Source: Aequorivita sp. CIP111184
GTDB lineage: Bacteria; Bacteroidota; Bacteroidia; Flavobacteriales; Flavobacteriaceae
Direction: 5' to 3'
NCBI RefSeq assembly: GCF_900489465.1
Contig: NZ_UEFQ01000013.1
Coordinates: 124,001-188,000 of the forward strand
Length of the DNA stretch: 64,000 nucleotides
The position numbers and the translations under genes are program-made. The notes under the pieces were generated by a model that saw only the letters and a list, made by a program, of their open reading frames with translations, did not search any database and was not told the DNA's origin. Below are positions 24,651 through 33,752 of the stretch, in pieces (the first letter of the stretch is position 1; the number at the start of each line of letters is the position of its first letter).

Positions 24651-27599
24651 TTAGCCTACAATATTCACGATTTTTCCAGGTACAATAATTACCTTTTTTG
24701 GAGTTCTTCCCTCTAAATACTGGGCTGTTTTCTCATGTGCCATTACGGCAGATTCTATTTCCTCTTTGCTTAAATCCAACGGTAACTCCAATGTGAAACG
24801 CATTTTTCCGTTAAAGGAAATTGGATATTCCTTACTGCTTTCCACCAAATATTTCTGTTCAAATTTTGGGAAAGGTGCGGTTGAAATACTTTCCGAATGT
24901 CCTAATTTATTCCAAAGCTCCTCGGAAATGTGTGGCGCGTAAGGAGAAATAAGAATTGCCAACGGTTCCAAAACTTCTCTTGAATTGCAATTTTGAGAAA
25001 TAAGCTCGTTTACCGCAATCATAAAAGACGAAACCGAAGTATTAAAGCTGAAATGCTCAATATCTTCCTGCGTTTTTTTAATGGTTTTGTGAAGCGTTTT
25101 CAAACTGTCTTTTGAAGCCGAATCATCCGAAACGTAAAAACTTTCATTTTCACCCGAATGATACAATTTCCAAAGTTTTTTTAGGAAGCCGTGCACGCCA
25201 GTAATTCCGGCGGTATTCCAAGGTTTTGCCTGCTCCAACGGACCGAGGAACATTTCATACATTCTTAAAGTATCCGCTCCGTATTGGCTGCAAATATCAT
25301 CGGGGTTTACCACGTTGTATTTGCTTTTGGACATTTTTTCTACTTCGCGAGAAACTTTGAAACTCCCATCTTCTTCAGTTATAAATTCTGCAATTTTATA
25401 ATCTTCCCGCCAGTTTTTGAATTCTTCAATATTTAATTCATTTGAATTGTTTACAAAGGCAACATCCGTATGTAAATCCAAAGTTCCCATCGTAACTTGA
25501 ATTTTTCTGTTTTCACCTAAATATTTATCAAATAATTTTGAAAACTTAAATTCATAGTCCACGATGCTCTTCTCTTCTTCCTTGGCTTTACTTTCTTTTA
25601 AAAACTTTTTATTAGAGATGAAAATTGGAGGTACTTCAGAATTATTGTAATTAAGTTTTCTGACAAAAGCACTCTCCCCCAAAATCATCCCTTGGTTTAT
25701 CAGCTTTTTAAAAGGTTCTTCCACAGGAACCAATCCACGGTCGTGCATAAATTTCACCCAAAAACGGCTGTACAATAAATGTCCAGTTGCGTGTTCGCTT
25801 CCGCCAATGTATAAATCCACATTTTTCCAATAGTTCAATGCTTTTTTTGATGCAAAAACTTCGTCGCGCTTTTCACTTTCCATATATCGGAAAAAATACC
25901 AACTGCTTCCCGCCCAACCCGGCATTGTGTTCAATTCCAAAGGAAAAACGGTTTCGTAATCAATCAACTGACAACTAACAACTGACAACTGTTTTTCGTC
26001 CCAAGCCCAATCATCGGCACGACCCAAAGGCGGCTCGCCTTCTTCGGTGGGAAGGTATTTTTCAACTTCGGGAAGACGCAATGGCAAACATTCGGTTGGA
26101 ATTGGGTGCGGCATTCCGTCTTTGTAATAAATCGGGAAGGGTTCGCCCCAATACCGCTGGCGACTAAAAACAGCATCGCGCAAACGGTAGTTTATTTTGC
26201 CTTCGCCAACGCCTTTTTCTTCCAAAGCAGCGATTATTTTTTCCGTTGCTTGTTGATAATTTAAATCATTTAAAAAATCGCTATTGGTAATAATTGTATT
26301 TTCCTTGTCGGAATAGGCTTCCTCAGAAATATCGGCATCCTTAAATATATTCGGAATCGGTAAATTGAAATGTTTTGCAAAATCATAATCGCGCTGATCG
26401 CCACAGGGAACGCTCATTACGGCACCCGTTCCGTAGCCAGCCAAAACGTAATCACCAATCCAAACTGGAATTGCTTCACCCGAAAAAGGATGTTCAGCAT
26501 AAGCTCCTGTGAAAACGCCGGTAATGGTTTTTACATCTGCCATTCGTTCGCGCTCGCTTCGTTTTGCGGTGGCTTCAATATAATTTTCAACAGCTTCCTT
26601 TTGTTCAGCAGTCGTAATTTTTGACACCAAATCGTGCTCTGGCGCCAAGGTCATAAAACTTACACCGAAGATAGTATCGGGGCGCGTTGTAAAAACGTCA
26701 ATTTTGGCGTCGTGATCTTTTATATTAAAAGTTACACTTGACCCTTTCGAACGACCAATCCAATTGGTTTGTGAATCCTTCAACGGTTGCGGCCAGTCTA
26801 TATTGTCAAGTCCGTCAAGCAAACGTTGGGCGTAAGCAGTAATTCGCATACTCCACTGTTTCATCTTTTTTCGAACCACGGGATAGCCGCCACGTTCGGA
26901 AACGCCATTTACAATTTCGTCATTCGCCAAAACTGTACCTAGTTGCGGACACCAGTTTACTTCGGTTTCAGCCAAATAGGTCAATCTATATTTTAAAAGA
27001 ATTTCCTGTTTTTTGGTTTCTGAAAAATCAAGCCATTCCGAAGCGGTGAAATGTTCAATCCCTTCATCACAAACCGCGTTTACGTGAATATTTCCTTCGG
27101 ATGAAAAAACAACACGCAATTCTTCAATCGCACGCGCTTTATTTTGGTCTTTATCATACCAGCTTTCAAAAAGTTGAATGAAAATCCACTGCGTCCATTT
27201 GTAATATTCAGGATTTGACGTACGAACTTCGCGGCTCCAATCAAATGAAAAACCTAGTTTGTCAAGTTGCTCACGGTAACGCGCAATGTTTTCTTCGGTA
27301 GTTTTTGCGGGATGTTGCCCGGTTTGAATTGCATATTGTTCTGCGGGAAGTCCGAAAGAATCATACCCCTGCGGATGCAAAACATTAAAACCTTGGTGGC
27401 GTTTATAGCGTGCATAAATATCACTGGCTATATACCCAAGCGGATGCCCAACGTGCAAACCCGCGCCGGAAGGATAGGGAAACATATCCAAAACGTAATA
27501 TTTTGGTTTTTCGCTTTGGTTTTCGGCTTTAAAAGTTTGGTTTTCGGCCCAATGCTTTTGCCATTTTGCTTCTATTTCGTTGAAGTGATATTTGCTCAT
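24651..27599 (-). CDS. leuS: Leucyl-tRNA synthetase
   Basis: Class I synthetase of 982 residues, longer than E. coli LeuRS, as in other flavobacteria. The HIGH motif is in GAGLHVGHPLGY near residue 50 and the KMSKS motif in VEKMSKSKYNVV. The CP1 editing domain carries the T-rich VFTTRPDTIFG and the DQRDYDFA region. An insertion of about 90 residues lies just before KMSKS (residues roughly 650-740). A stretch near residue 540, QLSVVSCQL, is encoded by four heptamer repeats (25964-25991). The N-terminal region is normal. A TAAATTTG element precedes a 57-base leader containing a GTTCC/GGAAC hairpin. Confidence 0.98.
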   Translation of the reverse strand: MSKYHFNEIEAKWQKHWAENQTFKAENQSEKPKYYVLDMFPYPSGAGLHVGHPLGYIASDIYARYKRHQGFNVLHPQGYDSFGLPAEQYAIQTGQHPAKTTEENIARYREQLDKLGFSFDWSREVRTSNPEYYKWTQWIFIQLFESWYDKDQNKARAIEELRVVFSSEGNIHVNAVCDEGIEHFTASEWLDFSETKKQEILLKYRLTYLAETEVNWCPQLGTVLANDEIVNGVSERGGYPVVRKKMKQWSMRITAYAQRLLDGLDNIDWPQPLKDSQTNWIGRSKGSSVTFNIKDHDAKIDVFTTRPDTIFGVSFMTLAPEHDLVSKITTAEQKEAVENYIEATAKRSERERMADVKTITGVFTGAYAEHPFSGEAIPVWIGDYVLAGYGTGAVMSVPCGDQRDYDFAKHFNLPIPNIFKDADISEEAYSDKENTIITNSDFLNDLNYQQATEKIIAALEEKGVGEGKINYRLRDAVFSRQRYWGEPFPIYYKDGMPHPIPTECLPLRLPEVEKYLPTEEGEPPLGRADDWAWDEKQLSVVSCQLIDYETVFPLELNTMPGWAGSSWYFFRYMESEKRDEVFASKKALNYWKNVDLYIGGSEHATGHLLYSRFWVKFMHDRGLVPVEEPFKKLINQGMILGESAFVRKLNYNNSEVPPIFISNKKFLKESKAKEEEKSIVDYEFKFSKLFDKYLGENRKIQVTMGTLDLHTDVAFVNNSNELNIEEFKNWREDYKIAEFITEEDGSFKVSREVEKMSKSKYNVVNPDDICSQYGADTLRMYEMFLGPLEQAKPWNTAGITGVHGFLKKLWKLYHSGENESFYVSDDSASKDSLKTLHKTIKKTQEDIEHFSFNTSVSSFMIAVNELISQNCNSREVLEPLAILISPYAPHISEELWNKLGHSESISTAPFPKFEQKYLVESSKEYPISFNGKMRFTLELPLDLSKEEIESAVMAHEKTAQYLEGRTPKKVIIVPGKIVNIVG
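25964..25991 (-). repeat. Four tandem heptamers inside leuS
   Basis: Minus-strand units CAGTTGT, CAGTTGT, TAGTTGT and CAGTTGA. The run is in frame and encodes QLSVVSCQL within a variable segment of the synthetase. Similar heptamer runs are familiar in intergenic DNA of flavobacteria, which suggests a small repeat expanded or landed in the gene. Confidence 0.75.
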
Positions 27600-27655
27600 T
27601 ATAATTTTTTTCTAAAAAAAGGAAGTTCCTTCGCCAAGGCTTCGGAACACGATGG

Positions 27656-27663
27656 CAAATTTA
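27656..27663 (-). promoter_or_regulatory. Putative -7 element of leuS
   Basis: Minus-strand TAAATTTG, 57 bases before the leuS ATG. The leader between them can fold into a small hairpin (27627-27650). Confidence 0.4.
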
Positions 27664-27694
27664 AGGTTTATTGGAAGAAGTAAAACCCTATAAT

Positions 27695-28495
27695 TTAAAA
27701 ATTTGGATGCAGTAGATTTCCTGAATAAAGCACCCAAATCATTGACAGAATTGCTGCAACATTTATGGCAATTCCGAAAATTTTCATTTGTGGAACGGTA
27801 TACGGTTTGTCTTTGAAAAAGATAAAAATATCCAAAATCAGCCAAAGTGAGAAAGCAGCCAAAAACGAAGATAGCATCCAATCATCAAACCAAAATTTTA
27901 AGATATATACTTCAAATAAAAGCAGAAATAACATTAGAAATTTGGCTTTTTTTCTTCCGATTAATACCGCAGTAGTTTTCTTTTTAGTCAGAATATCGGG
28001 CTCAATATCCATTATTTCACCCGCAATGTGCGCTTGAAAAGCAAAAAGCGTGAGATAAAGCAAAGTTTGCCACGGAATCATTTGTAAGTCATTCAAAAGA
28101 ATGCTAAAAAGCGCTGTAAAAACATAGCCCACTTGCATTAAAATATCGAAGGGCGGACGCTTTTTAAGTCGGAAGGGTTTGTAATTGTAAACAATATTTA
28201 AAACAATCATAAACAATAACATAATAAATAATTCACCGCCACCAACATATGAGAAATAGGCCAGAAAGGGTACAGTTACACTAAGAATATACCACGGAAC
28301 CGATTTTAATTCTTCTTTACTGAAATTAGCGCCAAATAAATAATTGCCTTTTCGTGGATTTAATGAATCTGCTTTTCCATCGGTAAAATCGTTTAATCCG
28401 TAAACCAAGAAATTCAAAGGAAACGTAACATAAAATAGACCCACCCAAAAAAGTGGCTTTTCCCAAAAGTTTGAAGCTAATTGGAACGGAACCAA
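27695..28495 (-). CDS. UbiA-family prenyltransferase (true start probably upstream)
   Basis: Integral membrane aromatic or lipid prenyltransferase with about seven to eight helices. The first Asp-rich motif is NDFTDGKAD (NDxxDxxxD) and the second region is GEIMDIEPDILTKKKTT. Substrate unknown; the pattern NDFTDGKADSLNPRKG recalls lycopene elongase-like and digeranylgeranylglyceryl-phosphate synthase-like UbiA members more than MenA. Coordinates use the first canonical start, TTG 28495, but homology-like sequence continues in frame upstream (LKISRPGLWFPTIWIY) to a stop at 28597. No ATG, GTG or TTG lies in that stretch, so a rare ATT or ATA start near 28564-28576 is possible. Confidence 0.82.
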   Translation of the reverse strand: MVPFQLASNFWEKPLFWVGLFYVTFPLNFLVYGLNDFTDGKADSLNPRKGNYLFGANFSKEELKSVPWYILSVTVPFLAYFSYVGGGELFIMLLFMIVLNIVYNYKPFRLKKRPPFDILMQVGYVFTALFSILLNDLQMIPWQTLLYLTLFAFQAHIAGEIMDIEPDILTKKKTTAVLIGRKKAKFLMLFLLLFEVYILKFWFDDWMLSSFLAAFSLWLILDIFIFFKDKPYTVPQMKIFGIAINVAAILSMIWVLYSGNLLHPNF

Positions 28496-28687
28496 GTAAA
28501 TCCATATTGTTGGAAACCAAAGTCCCGGTCGGGAAATTTTCAGGTATTTAAGTAGGTTTTTTATGATATTAATAATATTTAAGGCGCTCCAAATTTAATC
28601 TTATTATAACAAATTGGAAACTTTCAGCGTTGTTTAACACAAGATGCAAAATTACTTGTATTTTTACGGCAAAATTCGGCAAACCTT

Positions 28688-29566
28688 ATGAGTTCTTCTT
28701 TTGAAAAATATCAAAAACGCAGATTAATTTCTTCCTATTTTTCAGTAGTTATCAGTATTTCGCTGGTACTTTTCCTATTGGGGTTATTAGGATTGCTGGT
28801 TTTAAATTCAAAAAAAGTAGCCGATTATTTTAAGGAACAAATTGCCATAACCGTTTTCTTAAAAGACACAGCCAAAGAGGTTGAAATCACTCAATTAAAA
28901 CAAAGTTTAGCTTTGGCGGAATATACAAAATCAGCAACTTTTGTTTCAAAAGAAGAGGCTGCAAAAGAACATTCTGAAACTTTAGGTGAGAATTTCATTG
29001 AATATTTAGGTGATAATCCACTTCAAAATAGCATTGATGTTTATATTTTGGCAGATTACGTAACGCCACAAAAAATGGAAGAAATAACCAACGAACTTAA
29101 AAGCAAGGGTTTTGTAGATGACGTAATTTATGACAAACCTTTAATTGCGCAGCTAACTGAAAACGTACAGCGCATCAGTTTTTGGGTATTAGTAATTAGT
29201 GGAATTTTCACTTTTATTGCAGTATTATTAATAAACAGTAGTATTAGACTTTCCATTTACGCTAAACGATTTACGATAAAAACAATGCAAATGGTGGGCG
29301 CTACCAAGAAGTTTATTCGTCAGCCCTTTGTTTGGAAAAGCGTTCGTCTTGGAATAGTTGGAGCTGTTGTTGCAATGATAGGAATGGCTTTGGTTTTATA
29401 TTACCTCAACGAAAGTTTCCCGCAATTACAATTATTAGGCGACCCCGTTTTGCTAACAGTTCTATTTGTTTTTATACTTTTAATGGGCGTGATTATTACT
29501 TGGATTAGTACTTTTATTGCCACACAGCGCTTTTTGAATTTACGCACGGATGATCTTTATTATTAA
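28688..29566 (+). CDS. ftsX: Cell-division protein FtsX
   Basis: Permease-like subunit of the FtsEX complex, which couples the divisome to peptidoglycan hydrolase activation. 292 residues: a short cytoplasmic N-terminus, TM1 (about 15-37), the extracellular FtsX_ECD domain, then three helices (about 165-190, 218-240, 255-280). FVDDVIYDKPLI and TMQMVGATKKFIRQPF are typical. ftsE is not adjacent. First gene of ftsX-DUF3098-uppP-truB, the usual order in Bacteroidota. Confidence 0.94.
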   Translation: MSSSFEKYQKRRLISSYFSVVISISLVLFLLGLLGLLVLNSKKVADYFKEQIAITVFLKDTAKEVEITQLKQSLALAEYTKSATFVSKEEAAKEHSETLGENFIEYLGDNPLQNSIDVYILADYVTPQKMEEITNELKSKGFVDDVIYDKPLIAQLTENVQRISFWVLVISGIFTFIAVLLINSSIRLSIYAKRFTIKTMQMVGATKKFIRQPFVWKSVRLGIVGAVVAMIGMALVLYYLNESFPQLQLLGDPVLLTVLFVFILLMGVIITWISTFIATQRFLNLRTDDLYY

Positions 29567-29577
29567 ATAAAAAATAT

Positions 29578-29600
29578 CATCCTTAGCTTGCTGAAGGATG
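29578..29600. repeat. Small hairpin between ftsX and the DUF3098 gene
   Basis: Stem CATCCTTAGC/GCT(G)AAGGATG with a two-base nominal loop and no T-run. It resembles the short dispersed palindromes of flavobacteria rather than a terminator; the operon probably continues through it. Confidence 0.5.
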
Positions 29601-29619
29601 AAACTACAAACTTTTAATT

Positions 29620-29883
29620 ATGGGAGAAAAGAAACGAAAAGAAGAAATAAAAACAGAATTTGTTTTTGATAGAAAAAACTACAAATTCATGCTTATTGGC
29701 ATCGCCTTTATTGCTCTGGGTTTTATATTGATGACCGGCGGCGGAAGCGATGACCCCAACGTTTTCAATCCTGAAATTTACAATTGGCGCCGCATTCGTT
29801 TAGCCCCAGCAATGGTGCTTTTGGGATTCGCCATTGAAGTTTACGCCATTTTATTAAAACCGAATAGCAAAGAAGAAAATTAG
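29620..29883 (+). CDS. DUF3098 small membrane protein
   Basis: 87 residues, two hydrophobic helices (about 24-42 and 63-80) separated by [20 protein letters not shown], the DUF3098 signature region. Function unknown. Always found between ftsX and uppP in Bacteroidota, suggesting a role in envelope growth. The stop overlaps the uppP GTG start by one base. Confidence 0.9.
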   Translation: MGEKKRKEEIKTEFVFDRKNYKFMLIGIAFIALGFILMTGGGSDDPNVFNPEIYNWRRIRLAPAMVLLGFAIEVYAILLKPNSKEEN

Positions 29884-30668
29884 TGGATACATTACAAGCT
29901 ATTGTCCTTGCAGTTATTGAAGGTTTAACAGAATTTTTACCCGTTTCTTCAACCGGCCATATGATTATCGCTTCTTCCTTTTTCGGGATTGCAGGCGATG
30001 ATTTTACCAAACTTTTTACCATAGTAATCCAGCTTGGAACTATTATGAGCGTTGTGGTTTTATACTTTAAACGCTTCTTCCAAAGCTTGGATTTTTACTA
30101 CAAGCTTTTCGTCGCATTTCTTCCAGCCGTATTTTTAGGACTACTTTTGAGCGATTTTATAGATAGCCTTTTGGAAAACCCAATCACTGTTGCGGTTTCA
30201 TTGATAATTGGTGGATTTATTCTTTTAAAAGTGGACGATTGGTTTGGCGATGGTGAGCAGACAGAAATTTCATATCTCACTGCTTTAAAAATTGGTTTCT
30301 TCCAATGTTTGGCAATGATACCCGGTGTTTCACGGAGTGGCGCGAGTATTGTGGGCGGTATGAGTCAGAAACTGTCGCGAACTGTGGCCGCTGAATTTTC
30401 TTTCTTTTTGGCAATCCCAACGATGTTGGGTGCTACCGTGAAAAAAAGTTACGATTATTACGAAGCAGGATTTCAAATTTCTTCTGAACAAGTAAATTTG
30501 TTAATAATTGGAAACGTTGTTGGTTTTGTTGTGGCTTTGATTGCCATAAAATCATTCATCAACTATTTGAGCAAACACGGCTTTAAAATATTTGGTTACT
30601 ATAGAATTATCGCTGGAGTCTCAGTTTTATTGATTCACTTTTTTATTCAAGAACTTACAGTAATTTAA
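29883..30668 (+). CDS. uppP: Undecaprenyl-diphosphatase UppP/BacA
   Basis: Membrane phosphatase recycling undecaprenyl pyrophosphate to the monophosphate carrier for peptidoglycan and other glycans; also confers bacitracin tolerance. 261 residues with about eight helices. The catalytic blocks are [17 protein letters not shown] near the N-terminus and [13 protein letters not shown] in the middle. The start is GTG, overlapping the previous stop (TAGTG). The stop overlaps the truB ATG by one base, so the genes are translationally coupled. Confidence 0.96.
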   Translation: MDTLQAIVLAVIEGLTEFLPVSSTGHMIIASSFFGIAGDDFTKLFTIVIQLGTIMSVVVLYFKRFFQSLDFYYKLFVAFLPAVFLGLLLSDFIDSLLENPITVAVSLIIGGFILLKVDDWFGDGEQTEISYLTALKIGFFQCLAMIPGVSRSGASIVGGMSQKLSRTVAAEFSFFLAIPTMLGATVKKSYDYYEAGFQISSEQVNLLIIGNVVGFVVALIAIKSFINYLSKHGFKIFGYYRIIAGVSVLLIHFFIQELTVI

Positions 30669-31357
30669 TGACTGAAGAAGATTACAAAGAAGGCCAAGTA
30701 ATTTTAATAGACAAACCTTTGGAATGGACATCATTCCAAGCGGTAAACAAAGTGCGGTGGTTAATTAAAAAATCCTTCGGAATTAAAAAAATAAAAGTTG
30801 GACACGCCGGCACACTTGATCCTTTGGCAAGTGGGCTCTTGATAATCTGTTCAGGAAAATTTACCAAAAAAATAGACACTTTTCAAGCGCAAGTTAAAGA
30901 ATACACCGGGACTTTTACAGTGGGAGCCACCACGCCCAGCTATGATTTAGAAACCGAAATTGACCAAACTTTTGATATTTCAGAAATTACTTCTGAAAAA
31001 ATAGAAGAAGCTACAAAACATTTTTTGGGTGAAATTCAGCAACAACCGCCAGTTTTTTCAGCTTTAAAAAAAGATGGAAAACGATTGTATGAATTTGCCA
31101 GAAACGGTGAAGAAGTTGAAATTCCATTTAGAACAGTTACCATCTCAGAATTTGAAATTACAGAGATTGATCTTCCGAAAATAAGCTTTCGCGTGGTTTG
31201 CAGTAAAGGCACTTATATTCGCTCTTTGGCTAATGATTTTGGAAGGGCTTTGAACAACGGCGCACACCTTTCTGCCCTTCGAAGAACAAAAATTGGTTCT
31301 TATTCTGTTGAAAATGCAGTTGGAATTGAAGCCTTTGAAGCATCACTTCCAAGTTAA
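30668..31357 (+). CDS. truB: tRNA pseudouridine-55 synthase
   Basis: Makes pseudouridine 55 in the T-loop of tRNAs. 229 residues. Catalytic Asp51 lies in GHAGTLDPLASGLL; YEFARNGEEVEI and VVCSKGTYIRSLANDFG are family motifs. It is short because the C-terminal PUA domain of E. coli TruB is absent, as in many Bacteroidota. ATG overlaps the uppP stop. Confidence 0.96.
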   Translation: MTEEDYKEGQVILIDKPLEWTSFQAVNKVRWLIKKSFGIKKIKVGHAGTLDPLASGLLIICSGKFTKKIDTFQAQVKEYTGTFTVGATTPSYDLETEIDQTFDISEITSEKIEEATKHFLGEIQQQPPVFSALKKDGKRLYEFARNGEEVEIPFRTVTISEFEITEIDLPKISFRVVCSKGTYIRSLANDFGRALNNGAHLSALRRTKIGSYSVENAVGIEAFEASLPS

Positions 31358-31428
31358 AATAACGCTAATACCATCTTAATTTTTAGCGTTTTTGTGGAAT
31401 TTTGCGCAAAATTTCGGTACTTGCGATA

Positions 31429-32151
31429 ATGAATTTCAATTATTCATACAGAGCTTTCCTCATAACCTCAATGCTTACTGGCATTTTGGTCTTATCACTA
31501 TATAGCATTAAGCTGTCAAAGGAAAAGGTGGAAACCAATGAGGAAACGTATGATGTAGTTATGGCTCCCGAAGAATTGCTTCCCGAAGATCTCGCAATTG
31601 CAGACCTTACGCCCGAAATAGTAAAAGTTGAAACCAATCGCGCTTACAACGAAGCCGAAAAATTTATTTCTTCCATAGAAAACGATGAGCAAGAAATTAC
31701 GGAAACTACCGAGGGCAAACTTCAGGAAATGAACGAAGCTATGGAGAATTCAAAAAGCGAAAACGGCAGTGGAACTTCAGTAATTACAAAACCTGAAAAG
31801 AAAAAAAAGCAGAAATTTTCTAATAGTGAAAGCGGGAAAGAAGGCGAAGCTGTTGTGAAAAGCGGCAATAGAAATACCACCATAAGTTATCAATTAATAA
31901 ACCGAAAAGACATGGATCTGCCCAATCCGGTTTATACTTGTTACGGTTCTGGAAAAGTTGTAATTAATATTGAAGTCAATAATTTAGGCAAAGTAGTTAA
32001 GAATTCTTACAACAGAGCCGCTTCCACCACTTCCAATGAATGTTTGATAGACGCGGCTTTGGAATATTCCGAACAAGCGCGTTTTAATACTGATGCCTCA
32101 AAAACGAAACAGTTGGGCACGATTTCATTTAATTTTCCGGGTCAACAGTAA
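31429..32151 (+). CDS. TonB-C-like single-pass membrane protein
   Basis: About 240 residues. One N-terminal membrane anchor (about residues 8-26, AFLITSMLTGILVLSLYSI), a long acidic and Lys-rich linker, then a C-terminal domain GSGKVVINIEVNNLGKVVKN ... ALEYSEQARFN, which resembles TonB-C/energy-transducer domains. It may transmit energy or scaffold in the periplasm. It lacks the proline-rich linker of classical TonB, and no ExbB/ExbD genes are adjacent. It follows truB after about 70 bases. Start chosen at ATG 31429 rather than TTG 31402. Confidence 0.7.
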   Translation: MNFNYSYRAFLITSMLTGILVLSLYSIKLSKEKVETNEETYDVVMAPEELLPEDLAIADLTPEIVKVETNRAYNEAEKFISSIENDEQEITETTEGKLQEMNEAMENSKSENGSGTSVITKPEKKKKQKFSNSESGKEGEAVVKSGNRNTTISYQLINRKDMDLPNPVYTCYGSGKVVINIEVNNLGKVVKNSYNRAASTTSNECLIDAALEYSEQARFNTDASKTKQLGTISFNFPGQQ

Positions 32152-32197
32152 ACAAATATTCAGTACAGCATCTTCACAGTCAATAATAGATAAAGTT

Positions 32198-32767
32198 ATG
32201 AAATCAGAAAAAGTGCGCTGTGGGTGGTGTGGAACCGATCCACTCTACGTTAAATATCATGATGAGGAATGGGGTGTGCCTGTGAAAGACGATAAAACCC
32301 TATTTGAATTTTTAATTTTGGAAACCTTTCAGGCCGGATTGAGCTGGATAACCATTCTTCGGAAACGAGAGAATTTTAGAAAAGCCTTTGATAATTTCGA
32401 CTATAAAAAAATCGCTAAATACGATCATTCAAAAATTGATTCTTTACTTCAAAATGAAGGGATTATTCGAAATAAATTGAAAGTGCACGCTGCTGTTACA
32501 AACGCCAAACATTTTATGGAAGTTCAGAAAGAGTTTGGAAGTTTCAGCAATTATTTTTGGGAATTTGTGAACCATAAGCCTATTAAGAATATTCTGAAAT
32601 CACACAAAAATGCTCCTTCAACTACTGAGCTAAGTGATGCCTTGAGTAAAGACTTAAAGAAACGTGGATTTAAATTCGTGGGTAGCACTGTTGTTTATGC
32701 ACATATGCAGGCAACTGGAATGGTTAATGACCATATTGAAGATTGCTTTCGCTATCACGAAGTGTGA
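32198..32767 (+). CDS. tag: DNA-3-methyladenine glycosylase I
   Basis: Base-excision repair enzyme removing 3-methyladenine. About 189 residues from ATG 32198. The N-terminus RCGWCGTDPLYVKYHDEEWG and the C-terminal DHIEDCFRYH supply the conserved Cys/His zinc-snap residues of Tag, and LETFQAGLSWITILRKRENF carries the conserved catalytic-site Glu and Trp region. Earlier in-frame starts overlap the preceding gene and lack family similarity. A minus-strand gene begins its stop one base downstream (convergent). Confidence 0.95.
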   Translation: MKSEKVRCGWCGTDPLYVKYHDEEWGVPVKDDKTLFEFLILETFQAGLSWITILRKRENFRKAFDNFDYKKIAKYDHSKIDSLLQNEGIIRNKLKVHAAVTNAKHFMEVQKEFGSFSNYFWEFVNHKPIKNILKSHKNAPSTTELSDALSKDLKKRGFKFVGSTVVYAHMQATGMVNDHIEDCFRYHEV

Positions 32768-33115
32768 TTATTTCAAAAAAGAAATGTTTTCAGAATTAAT
32801 AGGATTTGAAGCAGCAACTGCCTTTAATGCCTGATTGTACTGATGAGCAAGTTCAGGATCTGTGTTTTTTTCTTCAGCAAATAATTTTTGGAACCAAGCC
32901 AGTGCCTTTCCGTATTCACTTTTGAAATAGTATGCCGTAGCCAGTTTTTTATAAATGAAAGGTGTGCCGTAGCCCTCTACAACCACTTGTTCATATACAC
33001 GAACTACATCAATATCTTTATTAACGTCTGTTTTGTGCTGACTGGTTTGCGAAAAAGAAACTGTTGAAATACTTACAAATAATAGAAGAGCAACCAGATT
33101 TTGCTTAGTAATCAT
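32768..33115 (-). CDS. Small secreted TPR-like protein, paralogue 1
   Basis: 115 residues. Signal peptide of about 22 residues ending SFSQ, then a helical segment DIDVVRVYEQVVVEGYGTPF, KLATAYYFKSEYGKALAWF, QKLFAEEKNTDPELAHQYNQ. This is about one and a half TPR-like helical hairpins. It resembles the N-terminal TPR part of flavobacterial OmpA/MotB-family outer-membrane proteins but lacks the OmpA domain. Paralogous to the next gene at 33277 (same layout, about two-thirds identical by eye). Function unknown; probably periplasmic. Confidence 0.75.
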   Translation of the reverse strand: MITKQNLVALLLFVSISTVSFSQTSQHKTDVNKDIDVVRVYEQVVVEGYGTPFIYKKLATAYYFKSEYGKALAWFQKLFAEEKNTDPELAHQYNQALKAVAASNPINSENISFLK

Positions 33116-33276
33116 TGGGGATATTGAATTTAAAACGAACGCTTGCCGTTTTAGCGGGATTGCTTTTGTTCGTGAGGTTTGTTATTCAAAAAACTTAAAA
33201 AGATCCAATATATTGCCAACCCCGAAAAATTTAACAAATCGGCGTTTTTCTTATTCAACAGAAGAATCTATTCACT

Positions 33277-33612
33277 TTAGATTTTAACTACAGCGGCTGA
33301 AGTTTTATTTACTTTTACAGCTTTCAAGGTTTGTTGGTAACGCTGCGCGATTTCAGGATCTGAGTTTTTTTCGGCTGCAAAGAGTTTTTCGAACCATATT
33401 AAAGCTTTGTTGTATTCATTTCTGAAATAATACGCATTCGCCAAATTTTTATAAATAAATGGCGTGCCGTAGCCTTCCTGAACAACTTGTTCGTAGACGC
33501 GAACCACATCAATATCTTTATTAACGTCGGTTTTGGTGTTGGATTGTGAAAAGGAAACGGAAGTGATTCCTGCAAATAGCAGGAATGCAAGTAGGTTAGA
33601 CTTGAATTTCAT
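33277..33612 (-). CDS. Small secreted TPR-like protein, paralogue 2
   Basis: 111 residues, signal peptide ending SFSQ, then DIDVVRVYEQVVQEGYGTPF and NLANAYYFRNEYNKALIWFE, ending AAEKNSDPEIAQRYQQTLKAV. A tandem duplicate of the gene at 32768 with 161 bases between them. Upstream are two direct repeats (33648-33681). Function unknown. Confidence 0.75.
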   Translation of the reverse strand: MKFKSNLLAFLLFAGITSVSFSQSNTKTDVNKDIDVVRVYEQVVQEGYGTPFIYKNLANAYYFRNEYNKALIWFEKLFAAEKNSDPEIAQRYQQTLKAVKVNKTSAAVVKI

Positions 33613-33647
33613 TTGGGGCTAATTTTTTAATTACAAACAACTGCAGT

Positions 33648-33681
33648 ATTGTAGGTTTACAGTTGATTGTGTAGGTTAACA
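33648..33681. repeat. Two direct repeats upstream of TPR-like paralogue 2
   Basis: ATTGTAGGTTTACA and TGTGTAGGTTAACA, offset by 20 bases. They lie in the likely promoter region of the gene at 33277 and could be an operator. Weak evidence. Confidence 0.3.
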
Positions 33682-33697
33682 TTGTAAAAAAACAAAA

Positions 33698-33721
33698 AAA
33701 TCCACAATAAATTGTGGATTT
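33698..33721 (-). terminator. Rho-independent terminator of the deiminase gene
   Basis: Stem AAATCCACAAT/ATTGTGGATTT, loop AA. On the minus strand it is followed by a long T-run (plus-strand A7CA7), 32 bases after the deiminase stop. Confidence 0.85.
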
Positions 33722-33752
33722 TGATAGAAATTTTATTTCCTAAGCAAAAGAT

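Noticed and set aside
27605-27655. A T-box or other tRNA-sensing leader before leuS
   Set aside because: The leader is only about 57 bases with one small hairpin and no T-box sequence; T-boxes are not expected in this phylum.
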